A stretch of 64,000 nt of DNA from DATLXU01 sp035575515 (GCA_035575515.1 DATLXU010000114.1:1-64000); one strand, 5' to 3'. Positions 1 to 9,049 are shown, counted from the stretch's first letter. The notes: generated by a model from the sequence alone, not told the origin. Made by a program: numbers and translations.

Positions 1-190
1 AGATAAAGTGAGATAAATTATCTATCCGCCTTACGCAAGACTATACTCTTGAACACGGGCCAAAAGATATGTTTCTGCTGCACAAGCATTATAATGGTTA
101 ATCTCATAGAGTCAATCACTCAAATTGTCTTATCCAAAAATTCAAATGAAACGCGTGCTTCAAATCGCAACCTAACAATGTGTTGAACTA
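1..190. other. AT-rich flank without a gene
   Basis: This stretch is clearly richer in A and T than the rest of the window and holds no convincing reading frame or ribosome-binding site. It is the left flank of the degenerate IS630-like element. The change in composition may mark older transferred or decayed DNA. I see no RNA gene in it. Confidence 0.5.
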
Positions 191-221
191 AGTACAGTGC
201 GCCGCAAATCCTTTGAGGGTT
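191..221 (+). repeat. Left terminal inverted repeat of the IS630-like element
   Basis: The sequence begins AGTACAGTGC and contains AAATCCTTTGAGGGTT, which recurs reverse-complemented at the right end. About 25 of 31 positions agree with the partner repeat. The transposase start codon lies 66 bp inside. Confidence 0.8.
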
Positions 222-286
222 GAAAGGGCGCCGCAGCAAGGGGCAACATTCTAAACTTGAATCACCAAATTCAGGAGAATGTCGCC

Positions 287-1459
287 ATGCCTTGCTCCGA
301 ACCCAGGTATCGAATCCAATTGACCGCAGCGCAAGTCGATCAGCTCAGGCAGATCAGTCAGCACTATATCTCACCCTTTGCTCATATCCAACGCGCTCGC
401 ATTCTCGCGGCTGGCCCACGACGGTCTCAGCAATGCCGAGATTGCACGCCGGGTCGGCTGTAGCCTCCAAACCGTGCGCAACTGGCGACGGCGTTGGCTC
501 ACGCAACCGAGTTTGCTCGATGCCCCGCGCCGCCCGCTCGCCCACGCCGCCTGACGCCCACTGAACGGGCAGCGATTACGGCGCTCTCCCCGGCTCACCG
601 CCACGCGATCATCACCATCCCTGACAGCGTTCGCGCGGTGAAAAACTGGTTCGGGTCGGCGGTCGCCGCAAAAGCTCGTCCACGCCATTTCGCCCAAGCC
701 GCGCCGCCCCTTTTTGCGCGCGGAGAAAATCAAGCCCTGGCGCTATCACTCGTGGCCGCAAATCCACCGATCCGGAGGAGGGTCGAAAAAGCCGCCGCCG
801 TCTTGGAGCTTTATGCAACCGCTGACGCTTGCGCCGCCGCTGGCGCGCCTGACGGTGCAACACCGACGAGAAGCCCTCAATCCAAGCGCGCCAACGCGTC
901 GCCGCAGACCTTGCCCGCCCAGCCCGGCCTGCCCGTCCGTGTGGCCGACCGCTATAGAGCGCGCAGGGGTGGCTATTTACAGCTATTTTGCGCGCTGGCG
1001 GTGGCCAGTGGATTGACCTTCGCGCGCACCTTCACGCGCAAGTGTTTTGCGCCGCTTCAAAGAGTCTCTGCTGGCCTTGTTTACCAGTCCCCTGTGCGTA
1101 GGGATCAAGGTCTTGAATCTGATTCTTGATAATGGCCCGACGCACGCCCCTAAACAAGCGGGGCAACTGGATTGTCTCACTCGACTTGAGCTTCACCGTG
1201 AAAATCTACTGGCTGCCGAAATACGCTAGTTGGTTGGATCAAGTCGAAATCATATTCAGGAAATTGCAACGTGACGTCGCGGACGCCCAATGATTTTTCA
1301 AACACTAAGGTTTTGGATCAAGAGCTAACGGCGTATTTCGCCGACATCAACGAGAACCCAAAGCCGATTCAATGGACTTACACGAAAAGCGAAAATTCTC
1401 GCGAAGTTTGCGCCGACTTAACCCTCAAAGGATTTACGGTGCTCGGTACTAAGTATTAG
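287..1459 (+). pseudogene. IS630-family transposase, frameshifted remnant
   Basis: Translation in successive frames gives pieces of one IS630 transposase. They are an N-terminal helix-turn-helix (SNAEIARRVGCSLQTVRNW, about 430-490), a middle region with LFCALAVASGLTFARTFT, then LDNGPTHAPK carrying the second catalytic Asp, and WLPKYASWLDQVEIIF carrying the catalytic Glu of the DDE triad (about 1205-1265). At least three frameshifts and an in-frame stop (near 1291) separate these pieces, so no full-length protein can be made. The start at 287 follows AGGAG at 273-277. The last frame runs through the right inverted repeat to a stop at 1459, which is probably not the original C-terminus. Confidence 0.85.
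1420..1450 (-). repeat. Right terminal inverted repeat of the IS630-like element
   Basis: Read on the minus strand it begins AGTACCGAGCACCG and continues AAATCCTTTGAGGGTT, matching the left repeat. The differences between the two repeats fit an element that is no longer mobile. Confidence 0.8.
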
Positions 1460-1545
1460 AACGGGTGCGATTTTAATCCCGACTCAAAGCCGTGTCAATT
1501 GCCAATTTAGGGGAATCGCCTGTCAGTCTGTGTCTAAAGCGTGAA

Positions 1546-1628
1546 TGCGGATGAGAGGACTTGAACCTCCACGGGATTGCTCCCACAGCGTCCTGAGCGC
1601 TGCGCGTCTGCCATTCCGCCACATCCGC
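1546..1628 (-). tRNA. tRNA-Leu (anticodon CAG)
   Basis: On the minus strand the 83-nt sequence folds as a class II tRNA. It has a 7-bp acceptor stem GCGGATG/CATCCGC with discriminator A, a D arm, an anticodon stem CAGCG/CGCTG enclosing the loop CTCAGGA, a long variable arm (about TGGGAGCAATCCCG), and a T arm with GGTTCAAGTCC. Anticodon CAG reads the leucine codon CUG, and G37 next to it fits. The long variable arm is typical of Leu/Ser tRNAs. The CCA end is not encoded, because the next bases are TTC. The gene is divergent from rnr. Confidence 0.95.
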
Positions 1629-1639
1629 CTGTTGCGAGA

Positions 1640-1668
1640 TTGTTATTCAATTAAAGTGAAAATATACT
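1640..1668 (+). promoter_or_regulatory. Probable sigma-70 promoter of rnr
   Basis: TTGTTA at 1640-1645 and TATACT at 1663-1668 are separated by exactly 17 bp, inside an AT-rich patch between tRNA-Leu and rnr. The predicted transcript would start near 1675, leaving a leader of about 65 nt. No alternative of similar quality is visible in this gap. Confidence 0.6.
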
Positions 1669-1741
1669 AACTAGCCTGCGCGGAGAGTGTCAAGGAGAGC
1701 TTTCAGCCGGAAAGAATGAATCAGTCAAACGCTAACAGATT

Positions 1742-3943
1742 ATGATTACCACATCGCTCTCGCCGCAAAGAGTACTCCAATCGCTGCCACGCTCGCGCGA
1801 GCGCGCCGTCACGGCTGACGCGCTGGCGGAAAAGATGGGTCTCGATGAATCTCAAACGGCGAAGCTGCGCCAGTACCTTGCGGAGTTCGCGCGCACGGGG
1901 CTTGCCTCAGCGAAATCGGGCAGGTACTGGCGCAAGCAGGCGACTGGGCTCCTGATTGGCACGCTGCGCGGCACTCGGTCAGGCCACGCCTTCGTCGTGC
2001 CCGGCGACGAAAAAGAGCGCGAGCGCGGCGACCTCTACATCAGCGAGCGAGCGATGGGCGCGGCGCTCAATGGCGATAAGGTTATCGTTCGCGTTACGGG
2101 CATTTCTGAGCGTGGACGCGAAGGCCGCGTCGAGGCCGTCCTTCATCAGGCCAATCCCACCGTCGTCGGCAGGTTCGTCAAGCTCGCGGCTGAGAGCTTC
2201 GTATCGCCGATTGACGAAAAATTTATTTATGAAATCAACGTCGCGCCCGCTGACAGCTTGAACGCAGGCGATGGCGATATTGTGAACGTTGAGATCACGC
2301 GCCAGCCAATAGCGGGTCGCCCTCCGTGGGGTCGCGTCATCGAATTATTAGGGAAGCCAGACGCGCCGGGCATTGATATTGAAATCATCATACGCAAGCA
2401 TCACCTGCCGCACGTTTTTTCTGATACGGCGATGCGCGAAGCCGAAGCTATAAGCGAATCAATTACAGAGGAAGACCTCGCCGGGCGAATGGATTTGCGA
2501 GACCGCCTGACCATCACAATTGACGGCGAGACGGCGAAAGATTTTGATGACGCGGTTTCGCTCGAAGAGCTGCCGAAAGGCCGGATGCTCGTGGGCGTTC
2601 ACATCGCAGACGTGAGCTACTACGTGCGCGAGGCGAGCGCGCTCGACGAAGAAGCGTTCGCTCGCGGCACTTCCGTTTATTTCCCTGAGCGGGCGATACC
2701 GATGCTGCCTGAAAGATTATCGAATAATATCTGCTCGCTCAGGCCGCGCGTTGATCGCCTTACTATGTCGGTGATTATGGAACTGGACGCGACGGGGCGC
2801 GTCGTTGATTACCTGCTCACGCCTTCGATCATTCAAAGCCGCGAGCGGATGACTTACACTGTTGTCAACGAAATCATCAACAACCCCGAAGGCGAAACGG
2901 CACAAAGCTACGCGCACGTTCGAGAGATGATTTTGAAGATGCACACTCTCACGCTTGCGCTCATCAAGAGAAGGGAAGAGCGCGGCGCGATTGATTTCGA
3001 TCTGCCTGAAGCAGTGTTTGAGTTCAACGACGAAGGCCAGATCGGCGGCATCGTCCGTTCCGAGCGTAACATCGCGCACCGTTTGATCGAAGAGTTCATG
3101 TTGCTTGCTAACGAGACCGTGGCGAAGCACCTTGACCGGCTGGGCGTGCCGCTGCTTTATCGCATACACGAGGAACCGAATCCGCAGAAGGTCGAAGAGT
3201 TCGCTGAGATCGCCGAATCGTTCGGCCATAAGTTTTCGATGCACGGACCGGTCGCGCAGCGCGGCTTTCAACGGCTCGCGCGCGAGATCAGAGGTCGAGC
3301 GGAAGAGCGAATGCTTAGTTACCTGATGTTGCGCTCGATGCAGCGCGCGAGGTACTCGCCTCAAAATCGCGGCCACTTTGGATTGGCAATGAAGACATAC
3401 ACCCATTTCACATCTCCGATCCGCCGCTATCCTGATTTGATCGTGCATCGCACATTGCGCGAAGTGATCGAGCGCGGGCGGCGCGGCGAGGATGAATGGC
3501 AGCAGGTTGATTTAAGAGAGAAGCGAGCCTTGAAAAAAGTATCGTGGCCCGTCTTTGAGGAAGAGCGCGAAGAAGAGCTTCGCAGCGCGCTTGAGATGAT
3601 CGGCGAGCACGCAAGCGCACGCGAGCGCGCGGCTGACGACGCAGAAGAAGAGTTGATGACCTGGCGCAAGGCTGATTTCATGGCTGAGCGCGTGGGCCAG
3701 GAATTCGACGGCGTTATAACATCGGTGAAGGATTACGGATTCTACGTTGAACTGAACGAAATTTTCGTCGAAGGTCTGGTTCACATCTCGACGCTCGTTG
3801 ACGACGTTTATCATTACCACGAGCGCAAGCACCGCCTAGCAGGCGAGCGCGCGGGCCGCGTGTTTCGATTGGGCGACGCGGTGCGCGTTCTGGTTGATAG
3901 AGTTGACCGCGCGCGTCACCTGATTGATTTTTCTTTGGCGTAG
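1742..3943 (+). CDS. rnr: Ribonuclease R (RNB-family 3'-5' exoribonuclease)
   Basis: A 733-residue RNase R/VacB protein that degrades structured RNA from the 3' end to short oligonucleotides in the cytoplasm. A winged-helix-like N-terminus (about 1-65) is followed by cold-shock/OB domains (about 70-235). The RNB catalytic domain comes next (about 245-580), with DGETAKDFDDAV near residue 261 holding the metal-binding aspartates. A C-terminal S1 domain begins near residue 652 (FDGVITSVKDYGFYVEL). The long basic tail seen in E. coli RNase R is absent, which is common outside gammaproteobacteria. The start ATG at 1742 has a weak Shine-Dalgarno sequence, but the N-terminus aligns sensibly with the family. 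The next gene begins only about 40 bp later, so they may be co-transcribed. RNase II is less likely because of the length and domain order. Confidence 0.93.
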   Translation: MITTSLSPQRVLQSLPRSRERAVTADALAEKMGLDESQTAKLRQYLAEFARTGLASAKSGRYWRKQATGLLIGTLRGTRSGHAFVVPGDEKERERGDLYISERAMGAALNGDKVIVRVTGISERGREGRVEAVLHQANPTVVGRFVKLAAESFVSPIDEKFIYEINVAPADSLNAGDGDIVNVEITRQPIAGRPPWGRVIELLGKPDAPGIDIEIIIRKHHLPHVFSDTAMREAEAISESITEEDLAGRMDLRDRLTITIDGETAKDFDDAVSLEELPKGRMLVGVHIADVSYYVREASALDEEAFARGTSVYFPERAIPMLPERLSNNICSLRPRVDRLTMSVIMELDATGRVVDYLLTPSIIQSRERMTYTVVNEIINNPEGETAQSYAHVREMILKMHTLTLALIKRREERGAIDFDLPEAVFEFNDEGQIGGIVRSERNIAHRLIEEFMLLANETVAKHLDRLGVPLLYRIHEEPNPQKVEEFAEIAESFGHKFSMHGPVAQRGFQRLAREIRGRAEERMLSYLMLRSMQRARYSPQNRGHFGLAMKTYTHFTSPIRRYPDLIVHRTLREVIERGRRGEDEWQQVDLREKRALKKVSWPVFEEEREEELRSALEMIGEHASARERAADDAEEELMTWRKADFMAERVGQEFDGVITSVKDYGFYVELNEIFVEGLVHISTLVDDVYHYHERKHRLAGERAGRVFRLGDAVRVLVDRVDRARHLIDFSLA

Positions 3944-3985
3944 CGCGCCGTGTTTGTCTCAATGTTAAATCACAACCTCACAAAG

Positions 3986-5038
3986 ATGAAGAGATCAATC
4001 GGCTATTGTGCGTTGTGTTTCTGTCTGCTCGCATTGTGGCTTTCAATCTGCGTTCAAACTCAGACCGCGCAATCTCCGGCGATTTCAAAGTCCGAGTTTG
4101 ACGTGATCGAAGGCGTCTTTCACGACGGACTTGGCACTTACGCCGAAGTCACGCTCGCGAATGAATTGATCGCGCTCGCGCGCCTTTCGCAAACTCCGTT
4201 CAATGTCTCTCGAAGTCGCGCGAAAATGATGAACGCAATTAATCAGCTTCCACCATTGCACGCGAGCCGCGAGGTTTTCGAGCGCGAGATTGCAAACATC
4301 GAGCGCGCAGCAAAGCGCGGCGCGGCGGAGCTTCTTCGATTTGCCGCGCCAGCCAGTCTCATCCGCGTTCGCCACACGCCGCGAGAGTTTGCCGACGCGA
4401 AAGCGGGCGACCTCAGGCTCGAATTCAACGGGCGCGATGAATTGCCCGTGTCGGTCAAGACTGATAAGTCTCATAAGGTCGCCGTTGCCGAAGGGCAAAC
4501 GCCCGACATCGGCGCGAAGTGGGCCGAGAGATATTTCAAGGTTTCAGCCCGTGAGTTGAACGCTTTGATAAGCGAGCTTGGCTTCAAATCAATGGCCGAT
4601 CTTAAGAGCGATTACTTGAACGTTGCGCGGCTCGTTGCTGAAATCATGATGCGCAAGCTCAAACTTGAGAATTGTCAATTGACCGATTTCAGCCGCGCGC
4701 GAGTCGGAGATTTGGAAGCGGCAAAATATCTCTTGCGCCAGCTTATATATTTCAAGCGAGGCAATGACCGCAGCCGCGTTATCATCTTTGATCGCGCAAC
4801 GGGCGAAGTTCACTGGGATTCGCTGCTTGAAAGCGTGAGCATCGAGAAGCTAACGGCAGATCGAATATCGTTTCTGTCATCGCGCCCGCGAAACGGGCAC
4901 ACGATTGCAACAGAGTTCGGATTGAAGATTGATGGTCGAACGGTTGTGTCTTTTCAAGTGAAGCACCGTCGCGGGCAGTCGCGCGGCACTGTTCGACAAT
5001 ACGAGTTCTCGGACATAACGACGCGGCTGAGAATTTAG
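3986..5038 (+). CDS. Secreted protein of unknown function with a possible PD-(D/E)XK nuclease-like core
   Basis: A 350-residue protein that I cannot assign to a named family with certainty. The start at 3986 gives a classic signal peptide (MKRSIGYCALC... then a hydrophobic stretch ending near TQTAQS). An upstream in-frame start at 3950 would bury it. The middle has FADAKAGDLRLEF followed by LPVSVKTDKSHKV, with spacing and residues like the Asp...(S/E)xK site of type II restriction enzymes. The C-terminal segment (VVSFQVKHRRGQSRG, then RQYEFSDITTRL) also looks like the end of such enzymes. No methyltransferase partner is nearby, and a signal peptide is unexpected for a restriction enzyme. An exported nuclease or a non-catalytic relative are both possible. 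It follows rnr by 42 bp. Confidence 0.5.
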   Translation: MKRSIGYCALCFCLLALWLSICVQTQTAQSPAISKSEFDVIEGVFHDGLGTYAEVTLANELIALARLSQTPFNVSRSRAKMMNAINQLPPLHASREVFEREIANIERAAKRGAAELLRFAAPASLIRVRHTPREFADAKAGDLRLEFNGRDELPVSVKTDKSHKVAVAEGQTPDIGAKWAERYFKVSARELNALISELGFKSMADLKSDYLNVARLVAEIMMRKLKLENCQLTDFSRARVGDLEAAKYLLRQLIYFKRGNDRSRVIIFDRATGEVHWDSLLESVSIEKLTADRISFLSSRPRNGHTIATEFGLKIDGRTVVSFQVKHRRGQSRGTVRQYEFSDITTRLRI

Positions 5039-5097
5039 TCGGTTCACCTCGCCTGGAATCTTGCTTCTTTCTTGCGCTGGCAACTCTGCTCGTGGCA

Positions 5098-5126
5098 TTG
5101 ACTTCACATCCTTCGGTTGATAGCTT
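5098..5126 (+). promoter_or_regulatory. Candidate promoter of the S9 peptidase gene
   Basis: TTGACT at 5098-5103 and TAGCTT at 5121-5126 are 17 bp apart, in the 174-bp gap before the peptidase gene. The -35 matches well. The -10 matches only at three of six positions, so this is a weak call. Confidence 0.35.
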
Positions 5127-5212
5127 ATCTATTTGCACGTCAGCCCCGATTCCTTTCATGAGCGGCGCTCGCTTAGAGGTTGTGCGGGCGGCGCAATTTC
5201 CAGGAGGAGTAA

Positions 5213-7294
5213 ATGAAACGCGTTATCTCATCGCTTGCGATCATCGCGCTTGCGCTTGCGCCTGTCGTCGCTAAAAATAACAGGCAACAGCCGTCGCGAC
5301 CATTCACCATTGACGACCTTATCAAGATTCGTCGAGCCTCGGACCCGCAGCTCTCGCCCGACGGGCGCACGATTGCTTACACCATCACCGATACCGATAA
5401 AGAAGCCAATCGCAGAACGACTCAGATTTATTTGATATCAACAGAAGGCGGCGAGCCTCGCCAACTCACAAACGAAAAGCAATCATCCTCGTCGCCGCGA
5501 TGGTCGCCCGACGGGAAGCGGCTCGCCTTCGTCTCGGCGCGCGACGGCGAACCGCAAATATGGACTATCGAGCTTGCTGAAGTCGCGACCGGCCCGCTCA
5601 AAAAAATCACGAACGTCTCAACGGGTGTTGACGGTCCCGTGTGGTCGCCTGATGGCCGGTGGATCGCATTCACTTCGGAAGTCTATCCCGATTGCACAAC
5701 CGACGATTGCAACAAGCAGCGCGCAGAAGCCGCCGCCAAGAGCAAAGTCAAAGCGCGAATCGCAGACCGCTTGCTCTATCGCCACTGGAACGCTTACAAG
5801 GAAGGCAAGCGCACACACATCTTCATCGCCTCAGCCGAGACAGGCGAAGCGCGCGACGTGACGCCGGGCGATTACGACGCGCCGCCGTTCAGCCTCGGCG
5901 GGCCAACGGATTACGCGTTTTCGCCCGACTCGAAAGAGCTCGCCTTCGTGCGCAACACCGACAAAGACGAAGCGCGCTCTACGAACGGCGACATCTTCAT
6001 AGTTTCGGTTGCGGGCGGAGAGGCGAAGCGAATCACATCTGATAACCCTGCCGACGACCGCTCGCCGCAATATTCGCCCGATGGCCGCTACATCGCTTAT
6101 CGCGCGCAGTCGAAGCCCGGCTTTGAAGCGGATCGGTGGCAGTTGATGCTTTATGATCGCAAAACGGGCCAGAGCCATTCGCTCACTGAACAGATTGACA
6201 ACAACATCGAGAGCTTTACGTTTGCGCCCGACAGCCAGCGCATCTTTGCGACCGTAGGCGAGCGAGGCCGCCAGCCTGTTTACGAAATACCTCTGAGCGG
6301 CGGCTCAGCGAAGAAATTAATCAACGATGGCGTGAATGATGATCTGCAGGTGAGCGCCGATGGCAAGACGATTGTCTTCACGCGCCAGAGCATGACGCGG
6401 CCAATTGAAATCTTTCGTGCTGATGCATCGGGCGGCGGCATCGTTCAAGTCACGAAGACCAACGACGCGATGCTTGCCGATTTTAATCTGAAGCCCGCGG
6501 AAGAAGTGACGTGGGAAGGCGCGGCGGGCGCGAAAGTTTCCGGCTGGATAATCAAGCCTGCGAACTTCACGCCTAACAAGAAATGGCCGCTGATAGTTTT
6601 GATTCACGGCGGGCCGCAGGGCGCGTGGAACGACGCGTGGAGCTATCGCTGGAACCCCGAAGTGTTCGCCTCCGCGGGTTACGTCGTGTTTGCGCCGAAC
6701 CCGCGAGGCTCGACTGGCTACGGGCAGAAATTCACCGACGAGATTTCAGGCGACTGGGGCGGCAAGGTTTATACGGACATAATGAACGGCGTCGCTTACG
6801 TCGCGAATATGCCGTACATTGATCGCGACCGCGTAGGCGCTGCGGGCGGAAGCTACGGCGGCTACATGGTCGACTGGATTTTAGGCCACAACGACGACCC
6901 GCGCGTGAAGTTCAAGGCATTGGTTTCGCATGCGGGCGTTTACAATCTCACGAGCATGTACGGCGCGACCGAAGAGCTTTGGTTCCCTGAGTGGGAATTC
7001 AAAGGCACGCCCTGGACGAACGAGGAGATGTACAGGAAGTGGTCGCCTCACAATTTTGTGAAGAACTTCAAGACGCCGACGCTTGTGATTCACGGCGAGC
7101 TTGATTATCGCGTGCCGTACACGGAAGGCTTGCAGCTTTTCACAGCATTGCAGCGTCAGGGAGTCGAATCCCGCTTGCTCGTTTATCCAGATGAAGGGCA
7201 CTGGATTTTGAAGCCGCAGAATTCAGAGCTTTGGTACAACACCGTGCTCGGCTGGTTTGATAATTATCTCAAGCCCAAATCGCAGCAGCCGTGA
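5213..7294 (+). CDS. Secreted S9-family (prolyl oligopeptidase-type) serine peptidase
   Basis: A 693-residue peptidase of the S9B/S9C type, predicted to be exported and to cleave peptides or to act as a dipeptidyl/acylaminoacyl peptidase. A signal peptide covers about residues 1-20 (MKRVISSLAIIALALAPVVA). Residues 25-420 form a TolB-like beta-propeller with repeated SPDG motifs. Residues 430-693 form the alpha/beta-hydrolase domain. The catalytic triad is Ser547 in GGSYGG, Asp631 in GELDYRVPY and His663 in DEGHW. The oxyanion-side motif HGGPQG is also present. A strong AGGAGG precedes the ATG. The gene faces a TPR gene across an inverted repeat, so it probably ends its own transcript there. 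Exact substrate specificity cannot be read from sequence. Confidence 0.9.
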   Translation: MKRVISSLAIIALALAPVVAKNNRQQPSRPFTIDDLIKIRRASDPQLSPDGRTIAYTITDTDKEANRRTTQIYLISTEGGEPRQLTNEKQSSSSPRWSPDGKRLAFVSARDGEPQIWTIELAEVATGPLKKITNVSTGVDGPVWSPDGRWIAFTSEVYPDCTTDDCNKQRAEAAAKSKVKARIADRLLYRHWNAYKEGKRTHIFIASAETGEARDVTPGDYDAPPFSLGGPTDYAFSPDSKELAFVRNTDKDEARSTNGDIFIVSVAGGEAKRITSDNPADDRSPQYSPDGRYIAYRAQSKPGFEADRWQLMLYDRKTGQSHSLTEQIDNNIESFTFAPDSQRIFATVGERGRQPVYEIPLSGGSAKKLINDGVNDDLQVSADGKTIVFTRQSMTRPIEIFRADASGGGIVQVTKTNDAMLADFNLKPAEEVTWEGAAGAKVSGWIIKPANFTPNKKWPLIVLIHGGPQGAWNDAWSYRWNPEVFASAGYVVFAPNPRGSTGYGQKFTDEISGDWGGKVYTDIMNGVAYVANMPYIDRDRVGAAGGSYGGYMVDWILGHNDDPRVKFKALVSHAGVYNLTSMYGATEELWFPEWEFKGTPWTNEEMYRKWSPHNFVKNFKTPTLVIHGELDYRVPYTEGLQLFTALQRQGVESRLLVYPDEGHWILKPQNSELWYNTVLGWFDNYLKPKSQQP

Positions 7295-7323
7295 TAGCGG
7301 CTTTGTAGCGAAATAAAGAGGGA

Positions 7324-7394
7324 TTCACCGCAGAGAACACATAGGAGTAGACATCTCCGCGCCGCCTCTGTGTTCTCTGTGCCTCTGCGGTGAA
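7324..7394. repeat. Long inverted repeat between convergent genes (possible bidirectional terminator)
   Basis: TTCACCGCAGAGAACACA (7324-7341) pairs with the right arm at 7369-7394, which has an 8-nt insertion (GTGCCTCT). The right arm also shows a 9-bp period (CCTCTGTGT, TCTCTGTGC, CTCTGCGGT). It lies between convergent stop codons. No clear U-run follows, so termination is inferred from position and hairpin strength. Confidence 0.65.
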
Positions 7395-7437
7395 TGAACT
7401 CAATTGCTATATGCCTCAAAACTGCGCGATTAAAGAC

Positions 7438-8469
7438 TCACTTCAACTCTTCAAGCAGCGTTTTCGCGCGAGCGGCGTATTCGCCTGTTGGCTCTATTTG
7501 CAAGTATGTCTTAAGCTCGCGCACTGCTTCCTCGCGCTCGCCTTTTTTCATATGAACGTGAGCCAAAAAATAATGCGCGACTGAAAACTGTGCGCCGCCA
7601 ATCGAAAGGGCTTTCGTCAATTCCTGCTCGGCTGCTTCCGATTCTTCTGTCCCGACGAGCGCGATGCCTAGATAAAGATGCACGGAGGCTGACGAGTTAT
7701 CAATTGATGATGCTAGGCGGAGATGATCCAGCGCGTCGGCGAACTTCTTTTGCTCGACCAGAGCGATTCCTAAATTCAGGCGCGGATTGAACGCCTTCGG
7801 ATTTATCTCCACCGCCGTCTCAAACTGCTCGGCTGCTTCGGGGTATCTCTTGAGCTTGAGGTATTGCACTCCGAGATCGTTGATGGCCATCAGGTATTTT
7901 GAATAAATCTGTACGGCCTTCTTGTACTGCTCGATTGCTTCTTGCAAGCGGCCTTCAGCGGCGAGCTTCGTCGCCTTGTCATACTCTTTCTTTGCCTGAG
8001 CGGGCACATTCGGGTCAAGCTCGGCTGCTGAAATCACAGCGCCTGTGTTCGCTTTTGGCGATGGATTCCTCTCTTTCAAGTTTATCACGAGCCTGACCTG
8101 CATTCCGCGAAGCAATCGCACTTCCTGCGTGACCGTTTCGTAGAGCTTTGGATCTCCGGCGACCTCAAGCGTGTATGTGGCCTCCGGCAAACCGCCGAAG
8201 CCGAAGCCTCCGTTGTTGTCGGTGTAGACGGTCAGGTCGGGATCACGGATTGTGCTGAGAGTAATCCTGACGCGGTCGTTGACGGGCTGGCCTGATGGGA
8301 GCACGACGCGGCCAACGATGGAGCCTGTGCCTGAGCCTCTCGCGGTGGGCGGCGGCGGCGGCGGCAAAACGTCATCCTGCGCCCGCGCTTCGCGTGGGAT
8401 GAAAAGCGATGCGCAAACCATGACGGATGCGATTGCTGAAAAGCGAATTGCTTTCGATTTTATTCTCAT
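7438..8469 (-). CDS. Secreted TPR protein with carboxypeptidase-regulatory-like domain
   Basis: A 343-residue exported protein of unknown specific role, probably a protein-protein interaction scaffold in the periplasm or envelope. A signal peptide (about 1-30, ending REARAQD) leads into a proline run (VLPPPPPPTARG). A carboxypeptidase regulatory-like beta-sandwich follows (about 50-130; GSIVGRVVLPSG and YTDNNGGFGFGGLPEATYTLEV), then four or five tetratricopeptide repeats (about 155-340; for example AINDLGVQYLKLKRYPEAAE). The start follows GGAGG. This architecture is common in Acidobacteriota. It is transcribed alone from the 580-bp gap it shares with the VWFA gene, so both may be controlled from that gap. 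Confidence 0.75.
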   Translation of the reverse strand: MRIKSKAIRFSAIASVMVCASLFIPREARAQDDVLPPPPPPTARGSGTGSIVGRVVLPSGQPVNDRVRITLSTIRDPDLTVYTDNNGGFGFGGLPEATYTLEVAGDPKLYETVTQEVRLLRGMQVRLVINLKERNPSPKANTGAVISAAELDPNVPAQAKKEYDKATKLAAEGRLQEAIEQYKKAVQIYSKYLMAINDLGVQYLKLKRYPEAAEQFETAVEINPKAFNPRLNLGIALVEQKKFADALDHLRLASSIDNSSASVHLYLGIALVGTEESEAAEQELTKALSIGGAQFSVAHYFLAHVHMKKGEREEAVRELKTYLQIEPTGEYAARAKTLLEELK

Positions 8470-9049
8470 GGCAATCCTCCGACGAAGATGAATGGAAAAC
8501 TATGTTGAAGAGTGACACAAGCAAGGTCCAGCCGGTGAAGAAGCATTTTACACGACCGGACAGTCACGATGAAGCAGCAAATTCGTCAGCCGAATCTGTG
8601 AGGCGAAACGGCGCTATGGAAAAACAGCGGCTGGCTTCAAGCCCCATAAGCCAACTATGATTGCAATACAAAAAATTGGAGGTCGCCACCGTGCCCGAGT
8701 AGCGACCCCACCCCAAGTTCAGAACAGAATGGTAGAGATTCTAAGGATGTGCTCTCTTATCGTAAGCAATCGCGATACCGCGACTCTCATCAATGCTCAA
8801 ATCATAGTAAGCCAAGCTCTTAGCCGAAAAACGGGATGGGCAGCAAGGCAGTGGCTTTCCATGTTTCTGGAAGTATTTACGAAAAATTGGAAATCGGATT
8901 CGTTTCCACTGACCCGCGTGAAAACTTTTTCTGTCAGATGCATACTACGTCAGGCATCATCGGTGATATAATCTACGTCCCACCGTCGGTTGAACGGTTA
9001 AATCCATTCACGCTCAGAGCCTGAATCCGAATCAGGCTATGGAGGTAAC
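8470..9049. other. 580-bp divergent intergenic region
   Basis: The region separates the TPR gene (minus) from the VWFA-related gene (plus). Short open frames at 8657-8971 and 8836-9024 have no ribosome-binding site, no recognisable protein and atypical codon use, so I do not call them. The right end holds an extended -10 promoter and a hairpin, listed separately. I see no RNA family I recognise. Confidence 0.55.
8964..9038 (+). promoter_or_regulatory. Extended -10 promoter and leader hairpin of the VWFA-related gene
   Basis: TGATATAAT at 8964-8972 is a perfect TATAAT with the TGn extension. No good -35 is present. A stem-loop AGCCTGA/TCAGGCT (9018-9024 with 9032-9038) ends 2 bp before the Shine-Dalgarno GGAGG at 9041-9045, so it could shape ribosome access in a leader of about 70 nt. 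The role of the hairpin is inferred. Confidence 0.5.

Larger units (their letters stand above)
191..1450 (+). mobile_element. Degenerate IS630-like insertion sequence
   Basis: The element is bounded by inverted repeats of about 31 bp (191-221 and 1420-1450) that share the core AAATCCTTTGAGGGTT. TA dinucleotides lie at or next to both outer edges (189-190 and 1450-1451). IS630/Tc1-mariner elements target TA, so this fits the family. The body is one transposase gene broken by several frameshifts. Length near 1.26 kb is normal for IS630 members. It sits about 100 bp from a tRNA-Leu gene, but no integrase or attachment-site duplication is visible. The exact outer base is uncertain because the two repeats have diverged. 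Confidence 0.8.

Noticed and set aside
1271..1459. Possible separate 62-residue gene
   Set aside because: It is the frameshifted tail of the IS630 transposase and runs into the right inverted repeat.
1546..1628. tRNA-Leu as an integration site of an island
   Set aside because: No integrase and no duplicated 3' tRNA end were found; the neighbouring IS is of a TA-targeting type.
8657..8971. Possible small gene in the 580-bp gap
   Set aside because: No Shine-Dalgarno, unlike codon use and no recognisable protein; better treated as regulatory DNA.
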